From the NCBI GenBank assembly GCA_964604875.1, contig CAZSAC010000004.1, positions 1-55,974 of the forward strand: DNA of 55,974 bases, given 5' to 3'. A program made the position numbers and the translations under genes. This DNA comes from JAVVSR01 sp964604875 (GTDB taxonomy: Bacteria > Bacillota > Clostridia > Christensenellales > CAG-917). Below are positions 18,266-25,952 of the stretch, in pieces (the first letter of the stretch is position 1; each line of letters opens with the position of its first letter). Below the pieces are notes generated by a model. It searched no databases. It saw nothing but the letters and a program-made list of their open reading frames with translations, and was not told the origin of the DNA.

Positions 18266-19061
18266 TCTTCATACTCATTCCACATACAGCGACGGAATAC
18301 TATCTCCCAAAGAGTTGGTTTTGCGTCAGGCAGAAGACGGCGTCGGGGTGATGTCGCTGACTGACCACGACTGTGTGGACGGCGTGGGCGAGGCTATTGA
18401 GGCAGGGTTGAAAAAAGGCGTCAAGGTGTTGCCGGGAATAGAGCTGTCAAGTTACGGTTCTTTTGAAATACATATTTTAGGCTACAATTTTGACTATAAA
18501 AACCCTGATTTTTGCAGCAGATTAAAAGAAATATGCCAACTGCGGGAACTGCGCATTAAAAAAACCTTGGAAAAACTTAAAACATCGGGAGTAGATATTT
18601 CGCCGGAAAGCCTATGCGATGAGACGGGGACAATCGGAAGATTGCACATCGCAAAACAAATGGTTCGTTTAGGGGTTGTCAAAAATGTCAACGAAGCTTT
18701 CTTAAAATTTTTAGGCGCGGGAAAGTCGGCGCACATTGCAGGATACCGCTTGCGACCTTTCGAGGCGGTAAAGTTTATAAAAGAATATGGCGGAGTCGCC
18801 GTTCTTGCTCACCCCAAAAAAATACCTTCTGATAAGCTGGAATTGTTGGTTGCGGGACTTGTCCCTTATGGACTGGACGGAATAGAATGTTATTACGCCT
18901 CCCACACGCAGGACGACACGAGAAAATATTTGGCTCTTGCGAAAAGACATAATTTGATTTATACCATTGGAAACGATTATCACGACGAAAGCTCCTATAT
19001 ATCCTCTGAATATAAGAACGATTTTTTGGATTTCCACGCGCAAAAAAAATTAGGACTATAG
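18255..19061 (+). CDS. PHP-domain phosphoesterase
   Basis: This 268-residue protein has the PHP metal-binding motifs: HTHSTYSDG (5-13), SLTDHDC (33-39 region), PGIELSS (about 60), a late AHPKK (about 191-196) and GNDYH near 240. The family (including the YciV/TrpH-like enzymes) hydrolyses phosphate esters such as 3',5'-nucleoside bisphosphates or the 5' ends of RNA. A GAAGGGA site lies inside rmuC. It ends the run that begins at spoIIE/tilS; no clear terminator hairpin follows. Confidence 0.85.
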   Translation: MKYNLHTHSTYSDGILSPKELVLRQAEDGVGVMSLTDHDCVDGVGEAIEAGLKKGVKVLPGIELSSYGSFEIHILGYNFDYKNPDFCSRLKEICQLRELRIKKTLEKLKTSGVDISPESLCDETGTIGRLHIAKQMVRLGVVKNVNEAFLKFLGAGKSAHIAGYRLRPFEAVKFIKEYGGVAVLAHPKKIPSDKLELLVAGLVPYGLDGIECYYASHTQDDTRKYLALAKRHNLIYTIGNDYHDESSYISSEYKNDFLDFHAQKKLGL

Positions 19062-19133
19062 CTTTTCCATTTTTTGCTTTAAACTTTTTTCTAAAAAAAT
19101 AATAAAATTTTGCTAAACTATTACACTACCTAT

Positions 19134-20342
19134 ATGAGAAACAAGGTAGCCGTTTTGATAGTTTTAATATTGGTTGTCTGCGCCACGGGATTCACAATTC
19201 CCAGACGTTTTGTCAGGATAATTATTGAAGTAGACGGGCAAATAGTTGAAGATGGCGTTTATCAAGAAAACGGGTATTTTTTTATCAATCGAAAAAAAGA
19301 AGTTCAACGTCTTAGAAACGACGGGAAAACAAACGATGACATAATCACGCGCCTTTTTGTCGGGCTTGACGAGAAGCTTGCGCAGCTGGAGGAAGACTTT
19401 TTAGTTCCCGCAGTGTCGGCAAGCTATACTTTTCAGCCTGACGAAAAGGCGCGTTTTATATATACCTCTGAAAGCAGCGGGCGAAGATTAAATTTAGAAA
19501 AACTGGAAGAAGATATTCTATCAAATATAAGCTCAAAAGAAATTTTAATCTCGGCGACGCTGGAAGAAATATTGCCACAGAAAACCTTAGAGCAAATCAA
19601 GGAAAAAACATTTCTAAGAAGTAAATTTGAAACAAATTATCAAAGCAGTTCTCCCTCGAGAAAACATAATATTCAACGCGCCGCAGAACTCATTAACGGA
19701 TGCGTTTTGGAGCCTCAACAACAGTTTTCTTTTAATACCGTCGTCGGAGAGCGCACTCAAGAGAGGGGATTCCAGCCAGCCCCTATTATATTTGACGGCA
19801 AATTTGTCGAGGGCGTTGGAGGTGGAGTCTGCCAGGTTTCAACAACCCTATATAACTCTGTTTTATATGCGGGGTTAAACGTTTTAAAGGTTTCACAGCA
19901 CTCTCTGCCGGTAAGTTACGTTGCGCCGAGCTTTGACGCAATGGTGTCAAGCAGAAGCGATTTGGTTTTTGTAAACGATACCACAAGCCCAATTTTTATA
20001 TGCGCGCAAGCAAACGGAGCCAAACTCAGTTTTGAAATATATGGTATAAAGCAGCAAAACATAATTCAACTTCAAAGCAAAACCTTGCGTACAATACCAT
20101 ATGTTACAGAGGTTATTCAAGACTCTGAAGTAGGGATTGGAGAAACTAAGGTAATACGCCGAGGACGTGTCGGCATTGAAAGCGAGGGATATATTGTTGA
20201 AATGAAAAATGACGGTAAGATTGTATCTACAAAAAAAATTCGTCACGACGTATACGCTCCTCAAGCAGAAATGGTTGCCGAAGGGACAAAACAACTTGGC
20301 GCAGTTAGCACCGAAACCGCCGATAATAGGGCGGTCAGTTGA
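19134..20342 (+). CDS. VanW family protein with G5-like domain
   Basis: This is a 402-residue exported or membrane-anchored protein: a single N-terminal hydrophobic segment (about 4-22), a peptidoglycan-binding-like region, and the VanW domain (about 190-310) with FNTVVGERTQERGF and GGGVCQVSTTLYN. A C-terminal G5-like domain (about 315-395) follows. VanW proteins are common in Gram-positive cell-wall contexts, but their activity is unknown; the name does not imply vancomycin resistance here. The ATG at 19134 starts right at the membrane segment. An in-frame TTG at 19110 is possible; neither has a clear ribosome binding site. Confidence 0.82.
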   Translation: MRNKVAVLIVLILVVCATGFTIPRRFVRIIIEVDGQIVEDGVYQENGYFFINRKKEVQRLRNDGKTNDDIITRLFVGLDEKLAQLEEDFLVPAVSASYTFQPDEKARFIYTSESSGRRLNLEKLEEDILSNISSKEILISATLEEILPQKTLEQIKEKTFLRSKFETNYQSSSPSRKHNIQRAAELINGCVLEPQQQFSFNTVVGERTQERGFQPAPIIFDGKFVEGVGGGVCQVSTTLYNSVLYAGLNVLKVSQHSLPVSYVAPSFDAMVSSRSDLVFVNDTTSPIFICAQANGAKLSFEIYGIKQQNIIQLQSKTLRTIPYVTEVIQDSEVGIGETKVIRRGRVGIESEGYIVEMKNDGKIVSTKKIRHDVYAPQAEMVAEGTKQLGAVSTETADNRAVS

Positions 20343-20367
20343 CTTTTCCACATAAATTTTATATAAT
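20339..20367 (+). promoter_or_regulatory. Promoter of the phosphoglucomutase gene
   Basis: TTGACT (20339-20344) and a perfect TATAAT (20362-20367) are 17 bases apart. The -35 element overlaps the end of the VanW gene. The spacer contains a DnaA-box-like nonamer, and the predicted leader of about 89 bases holds three more. Confidence 0.6.
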
Positions 20368-20442
20368 AATTTTCAATAAAAACAGGGAAAACGGCAGGTT
20401 ATCCACAGAGTTGTCCACAACAAGGCAAAAATGTGTTGATAA
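20344..20442. promoter_or_regulatory. Cluster of four DnaA boxes
   Basis: Within 99 bases are TTTTCCACA (20344-20352), a perfect TTATCCACA (20399-20407), TTGTCCACA (20411-20419) and, on the other strand, TTATCAACA (20434-20442, read as TGTTGATAA). The first lies between -35 and -10 of the phosphoglucomutase promoter, the rest in its leader. An AT-rich stretch (20353-20380) lies between. Gene direction does not change here, which argues against this being the chromosome origin; a DnaA-titrating or DnaA-regulated site is more likely. Confidence 0.65.
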
Positions 20443-20462
20443 CTTGTTAAAAAAGTAAAATT

Positions 20463-22211
20463 ATGGAAAAAACAAAAAACACCTATTTAAAGTGGTTAAA
20501 CTCAAATGTTATTTCAAAAGCAGAAAAAGATGAATTAAAGGCCATTTATGACGATGAAAAAGAAATAATTGAGCGGTTTTCTGTTTCGTTAGAGTTCGGA
20601 ACGGCGGGTATGAGAGGTGTTTTGGGTATGGGGCCCAACCGTATGAACCTTTATACAGTTATCCGCGCAACAAGAGGACTTGCGTCTTATATATGCTCGC
20701 TTGGAAGCAAGGCAATGGAAAGCGGCGTCGTAATTGCATACGATACTCGTAAATATTCCACCGAATTTGCAATAGCTTGCGCCGAAACTTTGGCAGAGTA
20801 CAAAATCCGCGCCTATATATATGAAAACGTCAGACCTGTTCCGATGTGCTCATTCGCCATCAGAAAATTGGGCGCAATCGCAGGGATTATGATTACGGCA
20901 AGCCATAACCCAAAGCAATATAACGGGTATAAGGTGTATGGCTCAGACGGGGCGCAAATGTCGCCCGACGCCACAAAAATCGTGGTAGATTATATCGAAA
21001 AGGTGGAAAGCTATTTTGATATGCCTCAAAATTCAGGCTTAAATCCACAAAACATTAAAGAAAAAGACGACAATAGTTTTGGATATATCACAGTTGTAGG
21101 CGCAAGTCTTGACGAACAATATTACGCAACGATTGAAAAACTTCGCCTTTCTCCCGATGCAATAAGCAAGGCTGAAAATATAAAAATTGTTTACACCCCA
21201 CTTCACGGGGCAGGTTATGTTCCTGTTAAGACAATGCTCACCAGAATGGGCATTCCCGTAGTTATTGAAAAAACGCAGGCAAACCCCGATTCAGAATTTT
21301 CTACAGTAAAAGTCCCCAACCCCGAGGAACCGTCGGCTTTGGCGCAAGGCATTAAGCTTGCCGAGGAAATCGGCAGTAACCTTGTTATCGGCACCGACCC
21401 CGATTGCGATAGAATGGGGATTGCCGTAAAAGACGAAAACGGCAAATTTATATTGTTAAACGGCAATCAAATCGGCGTGCTTTTGATGGACTACGTTTTG
21501 CTTAGAAATTCACAAAATGGCACTTTACCGTCAAATTCTGCCGTGATAAAGACTATTGTTTCAACATTGATGGCTGAAGCGATAGCCCAAAATTATAAGG
21601 TTACTCTCTTTGACGTTTTAACAGGCTTTAAATTTATCGGCGAAAAAATCAAAGAGTGGGAAGAAAATAAAAAATACACTTATATGTTCGGGTTTGAGGA
21701 AAGCTACGGAAGTTTAGTCGGTACCCACGCAAGAGATAAAGACGCTGTTGTTGCCAGTATGCTGTTTGCAGAAATGGCGTGTTTTTATGAAAGCCAAAAA
21801 AGTTCGGTTTATCAAAGACTTCAGGAACTCTACAACAAGTATGGATATTATTTGGAAACTGCTCAATCTTTCACATTCCAAGGCTTGGACGGAATGGCTC
21901 AGCGAGCGGCAATTATGGAAAAAATTAAGGCGTGTCGCCCCGAATTTTTTGGCAAAATAAAATGTTTGTATGTTGCAGACTATTCGCAAGGCGTTATATA
22001 TAATTGCGATAAATCGACATCGCCGATACTTCTTCCCAAAACCAACGCTATGTATTATCGGTTGGATAACAAGGCGTGGTTATGCGTCAGACCCAGCGGG
22101 ACTGAACCAAAACTTAAAATATATGTGGGTTCCCGGGCGACGTCAAAGCAAGAATCGGAACAAGTCAATACAGAATTGATGGCTGCCGCTAAGGTACTGT
22201 TTGGTTTATGA
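20463..22211 (+). CDS. pgcA: Phosphoglucomutase/phosphomannomutase (PgcA-like)
   Basis: This 582-residue cytoplasmic alpha-D-phosphohexomutase interconverts hexose 1- and 6-phosphates, feeding UDP-glucose for glycolipid and wall polymer synthesis. The active-site serine loop is TASHNPKQYNGYKVY (about 142-156), the metal loop is GTDPDCDRMG (about 311-320), the sugar-binding loop is GFEESYGS, and the phosphate-binding loop is RPSGTEPKLK near the C-terminus. Length is typical. The ATG lacks a Shine-Dalgarno and follows a leader rich in DnaA boxes. The next gene overlaps by 4 bases (ATGA). A link to the glycolipid transferase at 2.5 kb is inference. Confidence 0.92.
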   Translation: MEKTKNTYLKWLNSNVISKAEKDELKAIYDDEKEIIERFSVSLEFGTAGMRGVLGMGPNRMNLYTVIRATRGLASYICSLGSKAMESGVVIAYDTRKYSTEFAIACAETLAEYKIRAYIYENVRPVPMCSFAIRKLGAIAGIMITASHNPKQYNGYKVYGSDGAQMSPDATKIVVDYIEKVESYFDMPQNSGLNPQNIKEKDDNSFGYITVVGASLDEQYYATIEKLRLSPDAISKAENIKIVYTPLHGAGYVPVKTMLTRMGIPVVIEKTQANPDSEFSTVKVPNPEEPSALAQGIKLAEEIGSNLVIGTDPDCDRMGIAVKDENGKFILLNGNQIGVLLMDYVLLRNSQNGTLPSNSAVIKTIVSTLMAEAIAQNYKVTLFDVLTGFKFIGEKIKEWEENKKYTYMFGFEESYGSLVGTHARDKDAVVASMLFAEMACFYESQKSSVYQRLQELYNKYGYYLETAQSFTFQGLDGMAQRAAIMEKIKACRPEFFGKIKCLYVADYSQGVIYNCDKSTSPILLPKTNAMYYRLDNKAWLCVRPSGTEPKLKIYVGSRATSKQESEQVNTELMAAAKVLFGL

Positions 22212-22939
22212 TTATAAAAGAAATCACAACAACAGAGGCGCAGGCATTTTGTGATAAAGTACGACAAAAATGTCTAGGGTTATCGGGCGCGCTAAAGTGT
22301 GGCGTCGATAAATGCTTTTCCGACGGACGGGCAGGGGTTGCGCTTATTAAAGGTATCAGCGTTAGATTATATGCGCAAAGCTTTGAGTTTGTCGACGAGG
22401 TTATAAGTAGCCTTAAAAAAGGCAGAATGTATGAATTTTGCGGAATAGACCCTATTGTTGCCGACTACATACTAAAAACAAGAAGTTGCCTTTGGCGTAC
22501 CGATTGTACGCAGTTTACATATTGTAAGTCAAGCGTTGCGCAACCAAAACTAGCAAACGGCGAAAGGCTTGACGAGATTAATCCCAAATATATTAAGCTT
22601 ATAAACGACCACTATACCTATAAGCACAAGGGCTCTAAGGCGGAATTGCTGAGGGAAATTACCTCACGTTTCAGCACGGCTTTATACCTTGAGGACAAAC
22701 CTGTTGCCTGGGCGTTGATTCACGATGATTTGGCGATGGGGGTTATGTTTGTTTTGCCCGAGTATCGCAGGCGGGGCTACGCAGAGGCGGTCACTTGTGA
22801 CTTGATGAGAAAAGTATTAGAAAAAGGAGATATCCCTTACGTTCAAATCGTAAAAGGGAATATAGCAAGTGAAACCTTGGCAAAAAAACTTGGGTTTGAG
22901 CCACAATGTTCAATTACGTGGATAGGCGTGAGATTGTAA
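22208..22939 (+). CDS. GNAT family N-acetyltransferase
   Basis: This 243-residue protein has a C-terminal GNAT domain (about 145-243). The acetyl-CoA-binding segment LPEYRRRGYAEAVTCDLMRK and the following KGNIASETLAKKLGF are characteristic. The N-terminal half is less conserved and probably another GNAT-like fold. It overlaps pgcA by ATGA and its stop overlaps bioY (TAATG), so all three are translationally linked. The substrate cannot be predicted. Confidence 0.78.
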   Translation: MIIKEITTTEAQAFCDKVRQKCLGLSGALKCGVDKCFSDGRAGVALIKGISVRLYAQSFEFVDEVISSLKKGRMYEFCGIDPIVADYILKTRSCLWRTDCTQFTYCKSSVAQPKLANGERLDEINPKYIKLINDHYTYKHKGSKAELLREITSRFSTALYLEDKPVAWALIHDDLAMGVMFVLPEYRRRGYAEAVTCDLMRKVLEKGDIPYVQIVKGNIASETLAKKLGFEPQCSITWIGVRL

Positions 22940-23535
22940 TGCAAGAGAAAAAAAGAAAATATACTATCCCAACAAGAAAGCTTACGGCGGTGGCAATTTT
23001 TGTAGCGTTGATTGCTGTCGGGGCTTTTGTAAAAATCCCAATACCGCCTGTTCCGATAACCTTGCAATTTGCTTTTACGCTGTTGGCAGGCTTAATTCTT
23101 GGTCCAAGACTGGGAGGTTTGGCGGTTTTAATTTACCTATTAATGGGCATATTGGGCATACCCCTATTTACCGAGGGCGGCGGCTTGTCATACTTATTAA
23201 AACCTACCTTCGGATATTGTATAGGCTTTTTTTTCGGGACGCTTGTCGCAGGGTGGGTTTTTAGAGGCTGGAAGAAGCCAAAAAAGCTTAGCTTTAAAAG
23301 GGCGTTACTTGGTTGCGTATTATCCCAGCTGATTGTCTATACCATTGGCGTTAAATATATGTTTTTGATTTTAAGGTTTTATTTAGCCTCGCCACAAACC
23401 TTGTCGCATTTGTTGGTTTACGGCTGTCTGATATTTTTACCTACCGATTTATTTTGGTGTTTTATTGTGTCGCTGGCGGCGGTAAGGCTTGTCCCGCTGC
23501 TTCCGATAAATGACGAAGCTCAAATATCCAATTGA
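22939..23535 (+). CDS. bioY: Biotin ECF transporter substrate-binding subunit
   Basis: This 198-residue membrane protein with about six helices matches BioY, the S component that binds biotin. Family segments present are the PIPPVPITLQ region (about 35-45), GPRLGGLAVLIYLLMGILGIPLF and the glycine-rich FTEGGGLSYLLKPTFGYCIGF. It needs the shared energising module EcfA1-EcfA2-EcfT, which is encoded at 34.6-37.1 kb. The ATG at 22939 overlaps the upstream stop as TAATG; a longer reading from 22906 would sit inside the GNAT gene. It ends 16 bases inside the convergent metallo-hydrolase gene. Confidence 0.92.
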   Translation: MQEKKRKYTIPTRKLTAVAIFVALIAVGAFVKIPIPPVPITLQFAFTLLAGLILGPRLGGLAVLIYLLMGILGIPLFTEGGGLSYLLKPTFGYCIGFFFGTLVAGWVFRGWKKPKKLSFKRALLGCVLSQLIVYTIGVKYMFLILRFYLASPQTLSHLLVYGCLIFLPTDLFWCFIVSLAAVRLVPLLPINDEAQISN

Positions 23536-24176
23536 ACCAAAATTCTATCTAAAAACGCGGGTTTTTGTAATTTGTTGTGTCCAGAGGCAAGATATAGAAA
23601 GTCAAATTTTTTAAGCTTATAAATTTCGTTACAATATAGTGTTTTATCGCACGAAAGCTGTGGGACGACAGCCGTCTCGTTGTCGCCGATATTGTCGCCG
23701 ACGTACAAAACCTTGTCTAAGCGGTCATAGACGCATAAGCCGTCGTCGGTGTGTCCTAAAGAGGAAAATATTTCGACGCCGTCTTCAGGAAAACATAACG
23801 GTTTTGTAATAGGTAAGTTAGGCAAAAAAATATCTGCAGAACCCGATATGTATTTGGCGTTAGAAATCAAATCCGCTTGCCCAAAACTTATAATGTTTTC
23901 CACACATCGCTGACTGGCGATAATTGTTTTATCACAAAATATCTTGTTTCCCCAAATATGGTCCCAGTCGTGGTGAGTGTTTATCACAATAAGAGGCAGA
24001 GGAGCGCAGTTTTTTTCGATATAGGCGCGCATAAGCAGGGCGTCGTCGCTTCCGCACGCAGTGTCAATCAAAAAATTATGTCGATTGCCTTCAATCAAAT
24101 AACAATATAAATCCCACTCGTTTTGAGGACGAAAGCAAAACCGCCTTCCGCGAGGACTTATTTTATGGCTTATCAT
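23520..24176 (-). CDS. Metallo-beta-lactamase-fold hydrolase
   Basis: This 218-residue protein has the MBL core: FLIDTACGSDD (about 35-45), NTHHDWDHIWGN (66-77) for the metal site, an SLGHTDDGLCVYD segment and the VGDNIGD strand. The metal motif reads H-H-D-W-D-H, with aspartate in place of the second histidine of the usual HxHxDH. A TTAGGAG site precedes the ATG. It converges with bioY, overlapping by 16 bases. The substrate is unknown. Confidence 0.8.
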   Translation of the reverse strand: MISHKISPRGRRFCFRPQNEWDLYCYLIEGNRHNFLIDTACGSDDALLMRAYIEKNCAPLPLIVINTHHDWDHIWGNKIFCDKTIIASQRCVENIISFGQADLISNAKYISGSADIFLPNLPITKPLCFPEDGVEIFSSLGHTDDGLCVYDRLDKVLYVGDNIGDNETAVVPQLSCDKTLYCNEIYKLKKFDFLYLASGHNKLQKPAFLDRILVQLDI

Positions 24177-24259
24177 AAAACTCCTAAAGCATTTTATAGT
24201 CTGTCCCTTAAGTATAAAAGAACGAATGCCGCTTGTCTATAATAAATTGTCTAAAATAC

Positions 24260-24287
24260 TTGCAAAATTAAGAAAAACTTATATAAT
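24260..24287 (+). promoter_or_regulatory. Promoter of the tRNA-Pro gene
   Basis: TTGCAA (24260-24265) and TATAAT (24282-24287) are 16 bases apart and end 20 bases before the mature tRNA. Confidence 0.65.
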
Positions 24288-24307
24288 AAATAGGTAACGG
24301 TTTACAT

Positions 24308-24384
24308 CGGGGTGTAGCGCAGTTTGGTAGCGCGCATGGTTCGGGACCATGAGGCCGCGAGTTCAAGTCTCGCCACTCCGACCA
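24308..24384 (+). tRNA. tRNA-Pro (anticodon CGG)
   Basis: A full cloverleaf can be drawn: acceptor CGGGGTG pairs with CACTCCG (one G-T wobble), the D arm has AGTTTGGTA, the anticodon stem CATGG/CCATG encloses the loop TTCGGGA with anticodon CGG, and the T arm contains GTTCAAGTC. CCA is encoded. It reads CCG codons for proline. It stands alone with its own promoter and terminator. Confidence 0.95.
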
Positions 24385-24418
24385 ACTCATCGTTTTTATG
24401 CGGTGAGTTTTTTATTTT
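24384..24418 (+). terminator. Terminator of the tRNA-Pro transcript
   Basis: AACTCATCG pairs with CGGTGAGTT (one G-T) around an 8-base loop and is followed by a T-rich tail. The stem begins at the last base of the tRNA CCA end. Confidence 0.75.
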
Positions 24419-24422
24419 CCAA

Positions 24423-24450
24423 ATAAAAAAGTCGCATTATGCGACTTTTA
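24423..24450 (-). terminator. Terminator of guaA (probably bidirectional)
   Basis: A perfect 9-bp stem AAAGTCGCA / TGCGACTTT with a 3-base loop. Read on the minus strand it is followed by TTTTTTATTT just after guaA. Confidence 0.8.
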
Positions 24451-24462
24451 AATAATTTATTT

Positions 24463-25740
24463 TTATTCCCACTCGATTGTGCCTGTCGGCTTTGGAGTCA
24501 GGTCATAGCAAACACGGTTAATCCCGGCAACCTCACAAATAATTCTATGCGTAATTTTTTCTAATACTTCCCAGTCAACGCGCTCAATTGTTGCCGTCAT
24601 AGCGTCAATAGTGTTCACCGCGCGTATGATTGCAGGCCATTCAAAGCTTCTTGCGTTGTTGCGGACGCCTACAGATTTTGTATCGGGGATAAGCGTAAAG
24701 TATTGCCAAACCTTGCCTTCAAGCCCGGCTTTTTCAAATTCCTCTCTTAAAATGGCATCCGATTCTCTAACTGCTTCTAGTCTATCGCGCGTGATTGCGC
24801 CCAAGCATCTGACGCCGAGACCGGGGCCGGGGAAGGGCTGGCGATAAACCATATTATCGGGTAAACCTAACGCTTTTCCACAAGCGCGGACTTCATCTTT
24901 AAATAGATATTTTAAAGGTTCAACAAGTTCAAATTTAAGGTCGTCGGGCAAGCCTCCGACGTTGTGGTGCGCCTTAACGGCTTTTCCTGTTTTTGTTCCG
25001 CTTTCAACGATGTCGGGATAAATTGTGCCTTGGGCAAGAAAATCAATGCCGTTTAGTTTACGGGCTTCTTCTTCAAAAACTCTGATAAATTCAGCGCCGA
25101 TTATTTTACGCTTTGCTTCAGGCTCGGCGACGTTTTCAAGTTTATTTAAAAAACGGTCGACGGCGTCAACATAAACCAGGTTTGCGCCCATTTGGTTTTT
25201 AAAAATCTCGACAACTTGCTCGGGCTCGCCCTTGCGTAAAAGTCCGTGATTGACGTGTACGCAGGTAAGCTTATTGCCGATTGCTTTTATCAATAAAGCC
25301 GCCACCACCGAGCTATCCACTCCGCCGGAAAGCGCCAAAAGAACTTGCTTGTCGCCGATTTGCTGACGTAAAAGCTCAATTTGGTCGTCGATAAAGTTTT
25401 GCATATTCCAATTAGCTTCACATTTGGCTGTATCAAACACAAAAGACTTAATATCGGATTTTGTGATAGCCTTGGCAGACGGATTTTTATGGTTTAGCGC
25501 CACGATAGGCACTTTAAGTTTAAATATTTCAGGATTAACGTCAATCGTCTTGCCGTCAACGACATTGTTTATTCCGCCGTTTAGGATAATCCCACGCAGA
25601 TTTTGAAGGCTGTTGAGTTGAGTATAGGTTATATCGTGGGGATATATTTCACTATAGACGCCCATTGAGCGGATTTCACGGGCAAGGGCGGAATTTTCCT
25701 CGCTACCCAAATCCAAAATTACAATTAAATCTTGTTTCAT
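24463..25740 (-). CDS. guaA: GMP synthase with vestigial glutamine amidotransferase domain
   Basis: This enzyme aminates XMP to GMP. It is 425 residues against about 510-525 for normal two-domain GuaA. The ATP-pyrophosphatase domain is intact: P-loop SGGVDSS (138-144), HVNHGLLRKGE, the PFPGPGLGVRCLG motif and the C-terminal KPTGTIEWE. The N-terminal glutaminase domain is cut to about 110 residues. Its first strands remain (ILDLGSEENSALAREIRSMGVYSEIYPHD, and ILNGGINNV), but the nucleophile elbow GICYGMQ has become ALNHKNP (Asn83 in place of Cys). The region with the catalytic His and Glu is missing. The frame is open throughout, so this is not a sequencing frameshift. It should depend on free ammonia or a separate glutaminase. 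AGGGAG precedes the ATG. Confidence 0.9.
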   Translation of the reverse strand: MKQDLIVILDLGSEENSALAREIRSMGVYSEIYPHDITYTQLNSLQNLRGIILNGGINNVVDGKTIDVNPEIFKLKVPIVALNHKNPSAKAITKSDIKSFVFDTAKCEANWNMQNFIDDQIELLRQQIGDKQVLLALSGGVDSSVVAALLIKAIGNKLTCVHVNHGLLRKGEPEQVVEIFKNQMGANLVYVDAVDRFLNKLENVAEPEAKRKIIGAEFIRVFEEEARKLNGIDFLAQGTIYPDIVESGTKTGKAVKAHHNVGGLPDDLKFELVEPLKYLFKDEVRACGKALGLPDNMVYRQPFPGPGLGVRCLGAITRDRLEAVRESDAILREEFEKAGLEGKVWQYFTLIPDTKSVGVRNNARSFEWPAIIRAVNTIDAMTATIERVDWEVLEKITHRIICEVAGINRVCYDLTPKPTGTIEWE

Positions 25741-25773
25741 ATGCGCTCCCTAATATATAGCTTTAATATAAGT

Positions 25774-25802
25774 ATAATACTATTGTAAACGAATGTTGTC
25801 AA
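25774..25802 (-). promoter_or_regulatory. Promoter of guaA
   Basis: On the minus strand TTGACA (25797-25802) and TATTAT (25774-25779) are 17 bases apart. The predicted leader is under 30 bases, leaving no room for a purine riboswitch. Confidence 0.75.
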
Positions 25803-25892
25803 ATGGATAAATTGCGGAGTAAACGATTTTTTTCCAGCATATATTTTTTTAAGACATCATAATTAAATTTTTGCTTAAAATTCTTAAATGGA

Positions 25893-25922
25893 TTTACACG
25901 CACGCGGATTATATGATACAAT
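25893..25922 (+). promoter_or_regulatory. Promoter of the symporter gene
   Basis: TTTACA (25893-25898) and TACAAT (25917-25922) are 18 bases apart, shortly before the AAGGGAGA ribosome binding site. Confidence 0.5.
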
Positions 25923-25952
25923 ATGTATAATTATAATCTAAGGGAGACGGCT

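Noticed and set aside
20339..20462. Chromosome replication origin at the DnaA boxes
   Set aside because: Genes on both sides run mostly on the + strand with no change of direction, and no dnaA, dnaN or other origin-linked gene is nearby. A DnaA-box cluster away from the origin is the better reading.
23520..23535. Frameshift or misassembly at the bioY/hydrolase overlap
   Set aside because: Both frames read cleanly to normal stop codons; a short convergent overlap is enough.
25741..25773. Purine riboswitch before guaA
   Set aside because: The predicted leader is shorter than 30 bases and cannot hold one.
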